From positions 1 to 64,000 of the forward strand of contig JACRCQ010000005.1 in the NCBI GenBank assembly GCA_016218915.1: 64,000 nt of DNA. The letters are read 5' to 3'. Below the pieces are notes generated by a model. The model worked only from the letters and a program-made list of their open reading frames with translations. It was not told the DNA's origin and did no database searches. Within the stretch, counting starts at the first letter, position 1. Every line of letters begins with the position of its first letter. This DNA is from Deltaproteobacteria bacterium. GTDB lineage: Bacteria; Myxococcota_A; Polyangia; Polyangiales; Polyangiaceae. Made by a program: the position numbers and the translations under genes. Of the stretch, positions 15,058 through 23,518 are shown piece after piece.

Positions 15058-16983
15058 TTACGGGCACTCGCAGCCCGGAACCACACAGGTCAGCTTGACC
15101 GTGAACGTGTAGTCGCCCTCATCGTCGAACGCAGAGCTGCCATCCACCACGATGATGTACCAGCCGTCCGCAGGCGCTACGAATATCTTGGTCTGCTTCG
15201 TGTTGTTGTACTGGCACACAAGCTTGTTGGTGCACGCCAGGTCGCCGCACCCCGTGTTGCCCCAGATCTGCAGGGTCACGTTCCAGCTCGAGTAGCTGCT
15301 CTGGCAGTCCCAGCTGCTCGTGATGTCGATCGATGCCGAGTCGTTCTTGCGCATGTACAGCCGATAGGCGTGGTCCGCGTTCGCATCCCAGCAGCTGCTG
15401 CTGTCGTCGAACTTGTCGCTCGCGCTGCACGTGTCGTCGATGATCTTGAACCCCGTCGAGGTCGCTGCCACCTTGCGCCCGATGATCCGTGCATTGGAGC
15501 ACCCGCTCCGGCTCTGCGTGCCGTTGTTGCAGGAATCCGCAGGCGGCGGGCAACCAGGATCGACGCAGCTGTGGCTCGCGTTGCAGACCTTCCCTCCGGT
15601 GCAGTCGCCGTCGACCAGGCATTGCACGCACTTCGAGGTCGCGCCCTCGTCGAGGCACCTCGGTGTCGGGCTGGCGCACGGCTGGCAGGTGGCCCCGCAC
15701 GCTGCATCGGTCTTGCACACCGTGCAGGCTCCCCCCACGCACTGGTTGTTCGACGGGCAGGAGCTGGAGTCGCACACGCACGAGCCGCTGGTGCACGAAG
15801 GCGTCTGTCCGGAGCACACGACACATCCGGCTCCGCAGTGCTGCGCCGTGTTGCAGGGCGCACAGCTGTTCGCGTTGCACCAGGAGCCGGAGCCACAATG
15901 GCTGTCGATCATGCATTGCACGCAGGTCGTCGCGTTGCTGCATACCTGCGAGGTCGCCGTGCAGTCCGTGCAGCTCGCACCGCAATGCTGCGCCGTGTCG
16001 CACGCCGTGCACACTGCCTGGTTGCACCACTTGGCAGAGCCGCAGTCGGTGTTCACCGCGCAATCCTTGCACTTGGCGTTGTCACACCCGTGCGAGCACG
16101 GGACGTCCGTGGTCGTGTAGGTGCAGTTGCCGTTGCTGCACGTGCCAGTCGTTGCGTGGGTGCGCAACGTGTCCGGCCCTGCGCAGTAGTTGGCCGGTGG
16201 CTGGTTGCACGTCACCCCTGCACAGGGATCGCCCTTGCACGCCCCAGCCTCACAGCCGTAGCTGCAGTACTCCTCGTGGTTCGTGAACGCGCATGCGCCG
16301 TTCTTGCAAGTGCCCGGAGAGTCGTAGACGGTCAGCGAGTCCGGCCCGCTGCAGAACGAAGCAGGCGCCTGGGTGCACGTCTGCCCCACGCACGGATCGC
16401 CGTTGCAGACGTCGTTGACGCAGCCGAACTTGCAGTACTCCTCGTGCGACGTGTACGAGCATTGCCCGTCCGAGCAGGCGCCGGGGACGTCGTATACGGT
16501 GAGATGCGTCGTGTCCGAGCACGTGTTGATCGGCGGCTTGTTGCAGGACACCCCCACGCATGGATCCCCGGTGCAAGCATTGGAAGCGCAGCCATAGTTG
16601 CACGCAGTGAGCGAGGAGCCGTACTGGCAGCTGCCGTTGTCGCACGTGCCGGTCGAGTTGTAGACCTTCAGGTTCTGCGCGTCCGCGCATTCGTTGGCCG
16701 GTGGATCGTCACACGTCACACCGCTACATGGGTTGACCGACCCTTCAGGGTTGCCGCCGTCCTGCAGCCCAGCCTCGCCGCCCGCCGCGCCTTCAACCAC
16801 CACATCCGCTGGTGCGGACTGATCGTCGCTGGCGTCCGGGTCCGTGCCGCCACCGCTCCCCCCAATCCCTGCGCTTCCGCCGACCTGCGACTGTGTGGAC
16901 TCCGTACCTTTTGCGCAGTCCGTGAGTGCAACGCCTGTCACAAGGATCGAGCAGACCGCAAGCAGAGGGGCAAGACGACGCAT
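15058..16983 (-). CDS. Cysteine-rich repeat secreted protein with C-terminal beta domain
   Basis: This encodes 641 residues. A signal peptide is present; the possible lipobox ALTDC is imperfect, so lipidation is uncertain. An acidic Gly linker is followed by four repeats of about 47 residues (about 95-285), with the pattern DPCxGVxCxxPPxxxC, LxVYxxxGTC and YGC. Next comes a second type of Cys unit (CGSxxWCNxxxCxxC, TAQHCGAxC), and then a beta-rich C-terminal domain (about 510-641) that resembles the pre-peptidase/PPC-type domain (ADHAYRLYMRKNDSASI, IFVAPADGWYIIVVDG). It is probably a surface adhesin or protease-associated protein. AGGAGG precedes ATG 16983. Confidence 0.8.
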   Translation of the reverse strand: MRRLAPLLAVCSILVTGVALTDCAKGTESTQSQVGGSAGIGGSGGGTDPDASDDQSAPADVVVEGAAGGEAGLQDGGNPEGSVNPCSGVTCDDPPANECADAQNLKVYNSTGTCDNGSCQYGSSLTACNYGCASNACTGDPCVGVSCNKPPINTCSDTTHLTVYDVPGACSDGQCSYTSHEEYCKFGCVNDVCNGDPCVGQTCTQAPASFCSGPDSLTVYDSPGTCKNGACAFTNHEEYCSYGCEAGACKGDPCAGVTCNQPPANYCAGPDTLRTHATTGTCSNGNCTYTTTDVPCSHGCDNAKCKDCAVNTDCGSAKWCNQAVCTACDTAQHCGASCTDCTATSQVCSNATTCVQCMIDSHCGSGSWCNANSCAPCNTAQHCGAGCVVCSGQTPSCTSGSCVCDSSSCPSNNQCVGGACTVCKTDAACGATCQPCASPTPRCLDEGATSKCVQCLVDGDCTGGKVCNASHSCVDPGCPPPADSCNNGTQSRSGCSNARIIGRKVAATSTGFKIIDDTCSASDKFDDSSSCWDANADHAYRLYMRKNDSASIDITSSWDCQSSYSSWNVTLQIWGNTGCGDLACTNKLVCQYNNTKQTKIFVAPADGWYIIVVDGSSAFDDEGDYTFTVKLTCVVPGCECP

Positions 16984-17181
16984 TTCGAACCTCCTCAAGG
17001 CCAAGGCCTTCAATTCTAACCGCTGAGCGCACGGACGCCCACTCCGATCAGGTGGCTCGCTGCACTCTCCACCGGCTCAAGAATCTGACCCAATCCGTCA
17101 GGCTCCGTCCGCATGACAGGATTCCAGGGGCCGCGGATGGGGCCGGATGCGGGTGGGACACTGTGCTACGCTGGGTCGTCC

Positions 17182-18024
17182 ATGCGCTGCGCCCTGCTTT
17201 TTGCCTTGATCGCCCTGGTGGGCTGCACCCCCTCCATGGCGGCCGAGTCGACACGCGCAGACTCTGCCCCGGGTCCCTCGCCCGTCTCGAGCGACGCGTC
17301 GGGCGCCATCGCGAATTCCCCAGATGCCTCGAGTCCGACCCGCGACTCCGGTAGGTCCGCGTGGTGCCTGGAAGGGTTCTCCGCGTTCGACGACGACGCC
17401 TGCTACCTGATCCCGCCGGCAGGCATCCGGCAACCGAAGGCGTTGCTGATCTACCTGCACGGGGTGATCGCACCAGGGGGCGATACGCAGCGGATCGTAC
17501 AGGGCATCGTGGCGCGCCATGCCCAGGCGCGGGGCTATGTGGCGCTGATGCCCAAAGGGCGGCGCGGCATCGGACCCGCCCCGGTGCAGGACTGGTACTC
17601 CTGGCCAACCACCGCGGAGAATCATCGACGCTATGCCGCGCAGATGGTCGAGTCCTGGCGCGACAAGAAGCGTCAGCTCGAGGCCATGACCGGCGGTGCC
17701 TTTGACAAGACCTACCTGGCGGGATCCTCCAACGGCGCCTTCTTTGCTACGATTCTGGCACTCAACGGGGAGTTCGCTGCAGACGGGTTCGGCGCCATGT
17801 CCGGTGGCTCGCGCGCCGGACGCAGCAAGGCCGGGATCCGAACGAGCCAACGTCCCCCGTTCTATGTCGGCTACGGCATCCACGACGATCTGAAGCCGCA
17901 CCCGATCTCCCTCGGAGAGCTGCTCGCAGAAGCAGGCTGGCCCCACCGCGTGTCGGCGCACAACACCGGGCACGGCGCCCGCGAGGTCTATCTCGACGAG
18001 GCCTTCACTTTCTGGGGAAACTAG
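17182..18024 (+). CDS. Alpha/beta-hydrolase lipoprotein (feruloyl-esterase / PHB-depolymerase type)
   Basis: This encodes 280 residues. The lipobox LVGC (Cys15) is followed by a Ser/Asp linker. The fold starts with LLIYLHGV (oxyanion strand), and the nucleophile elbow is AGSSNGAFFA (GxSxG). The acid is probably in YGIHDDLKPH and the histidine in HNTGHGARE. It would hydrolyse esters of extracellular polymers or small molecules. It is related in layout to the protein at 61795-62697. The stop codon lies inside the inverted repeat at 18021-18120. Confidence 0.82.
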   Translation: MRCALLFALIALVGCTPSMAAESTRADSAPGPSPVSSDASGAIANSPDASSPTRDSGRSAWCLEGFSAFDDDACYLIPPAGIRQPKALLIYLHGVIAPGGDTQRIVQGIVARHAQARGYVALMPKGRRGIGPAPVQDWYSWPTTAENHRRYAAQMVESWRDKKRQLEAMTGGAFDKTYLAGSSNGAFFATILALNGEFAADGFGAMSGGSRAGRSKAGIRTSQRPPFYVGYGIHDDLKPHPISLGELLAEAGWPHRVSAHNTGHGAREVYLDEAFTFWGN

Positions 18025-18120
18025 GAACTGGGAACGGGAATGCGAATTTAGAATTTGGAATGGTGCGGCCCATTCCCATTCGCATTCGCATTCGCATTCC
18101 TAGCTGAGAGTTCCTAGTTC
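18021..18120. repeat. Long imperfect inverted repeat with CGCATT hexamer array
   Basis: The arms TAGGAACT...GGGAATGCGAAT (18022-18047) and their complement at 18093-18119 pair over about 26 bp with a mismatched centre. Inside lies a short array of CGCATT units (about 18078-18099). The element fills the gap between convergent genes and overlaps the esterase stop codon. TTCCTAGTTC at 18111-18120 recurs at 27725-27735, again just beyond a minus-strand stop codon. It may act as a bidirectional terminator or be a small dispersed repeat. Confidence 0.7.
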
Positions 18121-18124
18121 TCTC

Positions 18125-19081
18125 CTACATCGAAATGGTCATGCTGAACGGCCCGGAAAGCGAGTACCCGTCCAGGAATATCCAGTAGGTCGTGCCCGCA
18201 GAGACCGAGAACTGAAGCTGCGTCGTGGTGCCGATGCTCACGCCCCACTTGCAGGCTACGATGTTGTTGGGCTGGCACGTGCCCGAGGAGTAGGCCACGA
18301 CCGACGAGAACCCCTGCGGCGTCACGGTCACGGTCATGGTGCCGCTCGACGGAGCAACAACCTGGTAGACCACATCCTTTCCGGTGTTCGTGTTGCCGCA
18401 CCAGTTGTGGAAGTCGTCCGAATAGAGGTTTGTGTCGTCGTTGATGACCGCTGGCAGCGAAGAGATCACCTTGCCCGGGCAGGTGTCCGGGTTGCCGGTC
18501 GAGCCTCCGGTGCCTCCGCCTCCGCCTGTGCCGCTGGTTCCTCCCGCGCCCGCCGTACCGCCGGTTCCCGATGAGCCACCGGTCCCGCTGCTGCCTCCCT
18601 TGCCGGCAGTGCCTCCGGTCCCCGTCGTTCCCCCGGTCCCGGCAGTCCCGCCCGTGCTCGTCGTTCCCCCGGTCCCCGCTGTCCCACCGGTGCTCGTGGT
18701 TCCGCCAGTCCCCGCTGTGCCGCCGGTCGCCGTGCTGCCCCCTGTGCCCCCGTTGCCGCCTGCACCGGCCGATCCTCCAGCGCTCGCATCAGGACACTGG
18801 CACGGCCCGAATCCTGTCCCCTGGCTGTTGCATGCTTGCGCGCCCTGCGCCCCGCCCGGACACGCGCACGCCTCCTGCTTGCCCGGCACGCAAGCGCCAG
18901 CTGCACCGCCCTTTCCGCCTGCACCTGTGCTGCCGGCACTCCCTGCTCCTCCCCCTGTGTTCGCAGCGGAGTCCGCGCCCGCGTCGGTTCCCTCTGGGTT
19001 CGTGCTCGTGTCCACGGCCGTCGCGCACGACGAGATGATCGAGCCAATCAAGAGCAATGCAATGGGTGGAAGCTTGTGCAT
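18125..19081 (-). CDS. Lipoprotein with long GGT-type linker and small C-terminal beta domain
   Basis: This encodes 318 residues. The lipobox is ISSC (Cys19). A short Cys cluster (CVPGKQEACACPGG and CQCPDAS) follows, as in MYXO-CTERM-era surface proteins of Polyangia. Residues of about 105-200 are a low-complexity tract of GGTAGTGGTTSTGG units. The final about 115 residues form one beta domain resembling a PPC-type module (WCGNTNTGKDVVYQV, SGTMTVTVTPQG, YWIFLDGYS). It is likely a surface protein held away from the outer membrane by the linker. Function unknown. Confidence 0.8.
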   Translation of the reverse strand: MHKLPPIALLLIGSIISSCATAVDTSTNPEGTDAGADSAANTGGGAGSAGSTGAGGKGGAAGACVPGKQEACACPGGAQGAQACNSQGTGFGPCQCPDASAGGSAGAGGNGGTGGSTATGGTAGTGGTTSTGGTAGTGGTTSTGGTAGTGGTTGTGGTAGKGGSSGTGGSSGTGGTAGAGGTSGTGGGGGTGGSTGNPDTCPGKVISSLPAVINDDTNLYSDDFHNWCGNTNTGKDVVYQVVAPSSGTMTVTVTPQGFSSVVAYSSGTCQPNNIVACKWGVSIGTTTQLQFSVSAGTTYWIFLDGYSLSGPFSMTISM

Positions 19082-19093
19082 GGCAGGCCGTCG

Positions 19094-20881
19094 CTATTTC
19101 ACATACGAGTATCCCTGCCCGTTGCGCAGGGTATTGCCTCGTCCCGTGGGCCAGGGCTGGCAGCCGGTTCCAGACCCAGGAACATTGTAGATGTCGAGCC
19201 CGTGATCGAACGAGGTCAGCGCGATCTCGAGCGTGCCGTCGCCGTCGAGATCTCCCACCGCAGGCGCTGCCGGCACGCCGATGCCATTTCCGTTCTTGGC
19301 CTGATTCTGCAAGGTGATGTCGAACAGCAATGCGCCCGTGTTGTCGAGGATGATCAGGTGGCCGCCGTTCTCCGACAGCGAGTAGGTCCCAAAGATGATC
19401 TCAGGCCGCCCATCCTTGTTCAGGTCCGCAACGACCGGCTCCGATGCAAAGGTCTTCGGCGCGCCGCCCGCGAAGTTGTAGGACCACCGCACCTGTGCGT
19501 CGCTTCCATAGGCGTACACGGCTCCGTCGTTGAGCGACGCGAGGATCTCAGGATGCGAGTCGCCGAGAATGTTCGCGAGCACAGGGGAGGGGACCCCGTC
19601 CGGCGGATACCAGTCCCCGCTCTCCCGCACCGCCGGCTTGCCGCTCATGGGGAGATTCTCGAAGCCTGGCATCCGCATGGCGCTGCGCGATCCGTCGCCG
19701 TGCGCCCCCTGCAGCACCATCAGCGCGAATCCCTGGGTTTCGTAGGGCTCCTTCATCTCCGCGTTGGGGAACCCCACCACCTCGTTCTTCCCATCGCCGT
19801 CGATGTCTCCCACGGACGGAGGCGATGCAGTCCACTGCAGCCACATCGTCTTGTTCACGTCAGGCCAGTCGCCCTGGTGAAGATGATAGTGCTGCTCCTC
19901 GACCGCAGGGTCGTACCAGCGGATGAACTGCCCCCAATCGAGCGGCATGTCCTTGTACTTGGAGTCGCGGTTGGTGAAGTAGGGAGCTGCCTTGATCGAG
20001 GTGCCATCCGGCTTGAACGCGTTGATGTGATGGTTGTCGTAGGTCGCCAGGATCTCGAGCTGCGCGTCGTCGTCGATGTTCCCAATGCCCACGTTCAGCC
20101 CATAGCAGCCGTATCCGTGGTGCCCCATGCCATTGGCATCTGCATCGCCTCCAGGCCCGGACAAGGTGTTGTACCTGGGCCACGCGGGCCAGCTCACGCC
20201 TGCCGGCTGGTAGACCTTGCCATCTGCGGAGAACACGAACACCTGCGAGCCGGTATCCGACGTGTTCGTCGTGGTCACCACCACTTCGATCTTCCCATCG
20301 CCATCCAGGTCCGCCGCAGCCATGCCTCGGTTCTCCGGGCTTTCTCCGCCGCAGCTGGTCGACGCCGGCCAGCCTTCCTTGATCTTGAGCGTGCCTTCCT
20401 TCCACTCGTAGGCGCCGACCGTGCCCTTGCCGCCAGCAGCCACGACCTCGATGACGCCGTCTCCGTCCAGGTCAGCGATCACCGCAGGCGCGTAGATCCG
20501 CCCTTGCGTGTAGTCATCCTTCTTGATGGTCGCCACGCAGGTGCCAGCGCTGTCGAACACGAACAGGCTGTAGAACGGGGCGACGATGTAGCTCTTGCCG
20601 CTGGTGTCGAGCTTGACGATGGCGGGCGAAGAGAACCAACCTGTCTCGGCCCAGCTCTTGTCGCCCTTGAGGTTGTGGACCAGCACCGGGGACTGGACAG
20701 CGCTCGTCCCGCCTTCCGCGACGCAGCTCGCCGTGGGCTCGATCGATCCGTCCGGATAGGTCTTGCTCGGCGGTGCACCGGCGCCGGCAGCGCCTCCGCC
20801 CGTCGAATCGCTGCTGCATGACGCATGCATCGCAGCCAAGAGGAACAGTCCCGTAGCGACCCCGAACCTGCTGGACTTCAT
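19094..20881 (-). CDS. FG-GAP/VCBS-repeat lipoprotein (beta-propeller)
   Basis: This encodes 595 residues. The lipobox is HASC (Cys22). Repeated blocks of the form AVIADLDGDGVIEVVAA, AAADLDGDGKIEVVV, VGDIDGDGKNEVVG, VADLNKDGRPEIIFG and VGDLDGDGTLEIAL are FG-GAP/VCBS calcium-binding blades. The protein is therefore probably a seven-bladed propeller on the cell surface, similar in layout to integrin alpha heads, used for binding. AAAGGGAGC precedes ATG 20881. It is in tandem with the gene at 18125, 12 nt away, so the two may be co-transcribed. Confidence 0.88.
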   Translation of the reverse strand: MKSSRFGVATGLFLLAAMHASCSSDSTGGGAAGAGAPPSKTYPDGSIEPTASCVAEGGTSAVQSPVLVHNLKGDKSWAETGWFSSPAIVKLDTSGKSYIVAPFYSLFVFDSAGTCVATIKKDDYTQGRIYAPAVIADLDGDGVIEVVAAGGKGTVGAYEWKEGTLKIKEGWPASTSCGGESPENRGMAAADLDGDGKIEVVVTTTNTSDTGSQVFVFSADGKVYQPAGVSWPAWPRYNTLSGPGGDADANGMGHHGYGCYGLNVGIGNIDDDAQLEILATYDNHHINAFKPDGTSIKAAPYFTNRDSKYKDMPLDWGQFIRWYDPAVEEQHYHLHQGDWPDVNKTMWLQWTASPPSVGDIDGDGKNEVVGFPNAEMKEPYETQGFALMVLQGAHGDGSRSAMRMPGFENLPMSGKPAVRESGDWYPPDGVPSPVLANILGDSHPEILASLNDGAVYAYGSDAQVRWSYNFAGGAPKTFASEPVVADLNKDGRPEIIFGTYSLSENGGHLIILDNTGALLFDITLQNQAKNGNGIGVPAAPAVGDLDGDGTLEIALTSFDHGLDIYNVPGSGTGCQPWPTGRGNTLRNGQGYSYVK

Positions 20882-21010
20882 CGCATGCTCCCTTTCGACG
20901 CTTCCATGAGACACCGGGCCGCGGGTTCGGTCAACAGGGGCCGCGCCGGCCGGCCCCGGTGCGTCTGCGGTTTGTGTTGACCCGCGCTCGGCCGTGAGGG
21001 ATCTTGCGAT

Positions 21011-21904
21011 ATGCCTCCTGCAGGCCCTGGCGCGAACCCGGACACCTCGAGAACGCCGTTGCGCGTAGGGGTCATCCTGTCTCCGCCGGCTTCGATCGGC
21101 GGTGGCGTGGGCTACGGCGTGGTCACACGACCGGCCGTGACGGATTTCTGCGCCGCGCTTTCTTCGATCATGGGCGTGGAAGTCTCGGCAGGTGCGTTTC
21201 CTGACTACCTGGCGCTGCTCGAGGCGATGAACGAAGGGCAGGCGGATCTCGCCTGGCTGCCGCCCGTGGTTGCGCTTCGGTCAGCTTCGCAGGGCAGCAC
21301 CATCCCTCTGGCCCTTCCGATTCGTGGGGGAACCGCCTGGTTTTCGGCTGCCCTGTTCACGCGCGGCGATTCGGCCATCACCGACCTGCAGTACCTTCGC
21401 GGCGCGCGCGTTGCCTGGGTCGATCCGCAGAGCGCATCTGGCTACCTGGTGATCCGCGCCTGGCTTCGCTCCCAGGGGCTGGAGCTCAAGGACGTCTTCA
21501 GCCAGGAGCATTTCCTGGGCTCGCATGAATCCGTGGTCGAGGCAGTGATGCGGGGCGACGCCGACGTGGGCGCAACCTACGCGCATCTGGGCGAGGACAT
21601 GCAGTGGGTCCGCAGCGCGGGATGGGGTGCGAACCCTGTTCGCGTGCTGGCGCTTGCTGGCCCGATCCCGTCGGATGTGGTCGCTGCAAGCGTACGCCTG
21701 CCCGTGCCGGTGATCCGGTACATCCGCGACATCCTGGTGCGTCACATGACCCCGGACCTTCGACGCGCGTGCGCGTCGCTGCTGCAAGCCGAAGGCTTCA
21801 TCGCTGCCGAGTCCGAGCACATGGCGCCCCTGGTGGATCTGCTGAACCACTTCGAGGACACGGCGCGACGTCTGAACTCGGTGATTCCGCCGAAGCGTCC
21901 GTAG
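21011..21904 (+). CDS. PhnD-like periplasmic-binding-fold protein without signal peptide
   Basis: This encodes 297 residues. It matches phosphate/phosphonate-binding PhnD-type domains: LRVGVILSPPASIGGGVGYG, an LLEAMNEGQADLAWLPPV block, ARVAWVDPQSASGYL and VVEAVMRGDADVGATY. Such proteins normally sit in the periplasm and feed an ABC transporter. Here the N-terminus (MPPAGPGANPDTS) has no hydrophobic signal, and no permease or ATPase gene is adjacent. A cytoplasmic ligand-sensing role is therefore possible. It is convergent with the TSP3 lipoprotein gene, 5 nt away. Confidence 0.85.
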   Translation: MPPAGPGANPDTSRTPLRVGVILSPPASIGGGVGYGVVTRPAVTDFCAALSSIMGVEVSAGAFPDYLALLEAMNEGQADLAWLPPVVALRSASQGSTIPLALPIRGGTAWFSAALFTRGDSAITDLQYLRGARVAWVDPQSASGYLVIRAWLRSQGLELKDVFSQEHFLGSHESVVEAVMRGDADVGATYAHLGEDMQWVRSAGWGANPVRVLALAGPIPSDVVAASVRLPVPVIRYIRDILVRHMTPDLRRACASLLQAEGFIAAESEHMAPLVDLLNHFEDTARRLNSVIPPKRP

Positions 21905-21909
21905 AGCGG

Positions 21910-22563
21910 CTAGCGTCTCCCCTGTTTCACGTCCGGGCAGCCGTCTTCGTCCTGGAATCCGTTGAACGTCTCGGGCTCGTTCGGGCACTTGTCGTTCACG
22001 TCCAGGATCGCGTCATTGTCGTTGTCCGGGTCAGGACACCCGTCTTCGTCCTGGAAGCCATCGCGATCCTCAGGAATGCTCGGGCACATGTCATCCTTGT
22101 CTGCGATGCCATCCTTGTCGTTGTCCGAGTCAGGGCACCCGTCTTCGTCCTGGAACCCGTCTCGATCTTCGGGATCGTCGGGGCACTTGTCAGCGTCGTC
22201 AGGAATGCCGTCGCCGTCGCGATCGTTGCTGCTGTTGACCGGGCAGCCTGAGGGTGCCGGGCCCGGGATGTTCGGGCAGCGGTCCTGCACATCAGCGATA
22301 TTGTCGCGATCATTGTCAGGATCCGGGCATCCGTCCTTGTCCTCGAAGCCGTCGTAGTCCTCTGGGTCCGCAGGGCAGGTGTCGCGCTCGTTCGCAATGC
22401 CGTCGCCGTCCGAGTCAGGCCCAGTGGCACGGGGCAGGGGAACGACCACGGCGTTGTCTGGATCGCGATCGGTCGAAGGGCCTGGCTGGCGCGTGGAAGG
22501 TTGCGAAGACCCACAGGCGCACAGCAGGGCGATGCAGGCGAGGGCGAGCGATCGGGTGGACAT
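21910..22563 (-). CDS. Thrombospondin type-3 repeat lipoprotein
   Basis: This encodes 217 residues. The lipobox is LCAC (Cys17). The mature part is almost wholly made of calcium-binding TSP3 units: DSDGDGIANERDTCP, DKDGCPDPDNDRDNI, DEDGCPDSDNDKDGI and so on, with phrases such as PEDRDGFQDEDGCPD. In myxobacteria this array usually precedes an OmpA domain. Here the protein ends right after the last unit (CPDVKQGRR), so the OmpA part is absent. It probably serves as a Ca2+-stabilised spacer or surface lipoprotein. Confidence 0.88.
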   Translation of the reverse strand: MSTRSLALACIALLCACGSSQPSTRQPGPSTDRDPDNAVVVPLPRATGPDSDGDGIANERDTCPADPEDYDGFEDKDGCPDPDNDRDNIADVQDRCPNIPGPAPSGCPVNSSNDRDGDGIPDDADKCPDDPEDRDGFQDEDGCPDSDNDKDGIADKDDMCPSIPEDRDGFQDEDGCPDPDNDNDAILDVNDKCPNEPETFNGFQDEDGCPDVKQGRR

Positions 22564-22901
22564 TGAGCTGATGGTAGCGATCCGGGGTGAGAGGTGGCCA
22601 GAGGGAGTTTCGCGATTCCGAATCGTTTTGTCGACGTCGACATCGCGAACACGCCTCGCCGTCGCTGTCGTGTTGTGCCGGCGTGCACAAATCCGAAACG
22701 CCTTGTCGCTCGCCGCCGCCTTCCCGCAGTTGGGCCAGATTCACGCGCGTGCCCACCCCACCCCGGCGGCGGCTCGCTCACCCTGCCTTGGCAAGCGTGT
22801 AGGGCGCGTGGGTAGCGGGTAGCGGGTAGCGGGTAGTGGGTAGCGGGTAGCGGGAAGGGGGTAGCGGGTAGCGGGTAGCGGTCGTGGGGGCCGCATTGCA
22901 G
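22564..22901. other. Intergenic region before FHB element copy 2
   Basis: No gene is supported here. Apart from the heptamer array at 22810-22879 and the first bases of the FHB leader at 22902, I see no motif that stands out. Confidence 0.6.
22810..22879. repeat. GGGTAGC heptamer tandem array (10 units)
   Basis: Ten consecutive heptamers occur, eight exact GGGTAGC and two variants (GGGTAGT, GGGAAGG). The array ends 22 bp before the conserved leader of FHB element copy 2. A seven-base unit without codon constraint suggests slippage in non-coding DNA. Confidence 0.9.
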
Positions 22902-23090
22902 CGCTCGCTTGCCGCTCGCCTCTGCCCGCCGGCCCTACTCGCTGGCCGACGCCGGCTGCGCTTGCCGCTTGCTCGCTTGTTGCCCGCCTGCCGGCGCGCG
23001 GACTTCGCTTGGGTCGCGCACCTTGCGTGCCAGCTGCCAGCTTGCACCCCCTTCACCGCAAGTTCGCTGTCACGCAAGCTGCGCGTTGGT

Positions 23091-23121
23091 GGGCGAAGCC
23101 CGCGCACCTTTCGAGGCGGGC
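23091..23121 (+). promoter_or_regulatory. Two mutually exclusive hairpins before the FHB Shine-Dalgarno
   Basis: GGGC-GAA-GCCC (23091-23101) and GCCCGC...GCGGGC (23098-23121) share the segment GCCC, so only one can form. The second ends 2-3 nt before AAGGAGA. The whole stretch is identical in copy 3. This arrangement could switch access to the ribosome binding site, perhaps by binding of the encoded protein (inference). Confidence 0.5.
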
Positions 23122-23134
23122 ACAAGGAGACAAC

Positions 23135-23518
23135 ATGGACCAGCAAGATCACCGTCCCGACGCACAGCAGCAGCACTTCGACCACCACCGACTGGACGCT
23201 TGGAGAGTCGCCTTCGACACCCTGGTCGAAGGCGATCGCATCAGCAAAGCGATCCCACGCGGATACGGCAAGCTCAAGGACCAGCTCGCACGTGCGCTGC
23301 AGGGCGCATTCACGCTCACCAGCGAAGCGGCCGCGCGCACCGGGGCTGATCGCGCCTGCCGGTTTCGCTGGGCTCGAGCCGAAGCCAACGAAGCGGCCGC
23401 TGTGCTTGAAGCGCTGGCGCAGCTTCGCGCGGCCGACCCACATGCTGTAGCCGGCGTGATCGCCAAGCTCTGGAGGCTCAGCGCGATGCTGACGCGACTG
23501 GCGATGCCCAAGCAATAA
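23135..23518 (+). CDS. Four-helix-bundle protein, copy 2 (complete)
   Basis: This encodes 127 residues from ATG 23135, with the strong Shine-Dalgarno AAGGAGA 5 nt upstream. After a polar His/Gln-rich N-terminus (1-20), four amphipathic helices follow: LDAWRVAFDTLVEGDRI, YGKLKDQLARALQGAFTLTS, RWARAEANEAAAVLEALAQL and AVAGVIAKLWRLSAMLTRLA. This is the pattern of the TIGR02436 four-helix-bundle family found in 23S rRNA intervening sequences and as stand-alone genes. Surface Arg and Lys residues would suit RNA binding. It is about 92% identical to copy 1. The gene belongs to a larger repeated unit, and its biological role is unknown. Confidence 0.88.
   Translation: MDQQDHRPDAQQQHFDHHRLDAWRVAFDTLVEGDRISKAIPRGYGKLKDQLARALQGAFTLTSEAAARTGADRACRFRWARAEANEAAAVLEALAQLRAADPHAVAGVIAKLWRLSAMLTRLAMPKQ

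Noticed and set aside
15058..16983. Assignment of the Cys-rich protein as a granulin or EGF-type receptor
   Set aside because: Cysteine spacing does not follow EGF or granulin patterns; only generic Cys-rich repeats can be supported.
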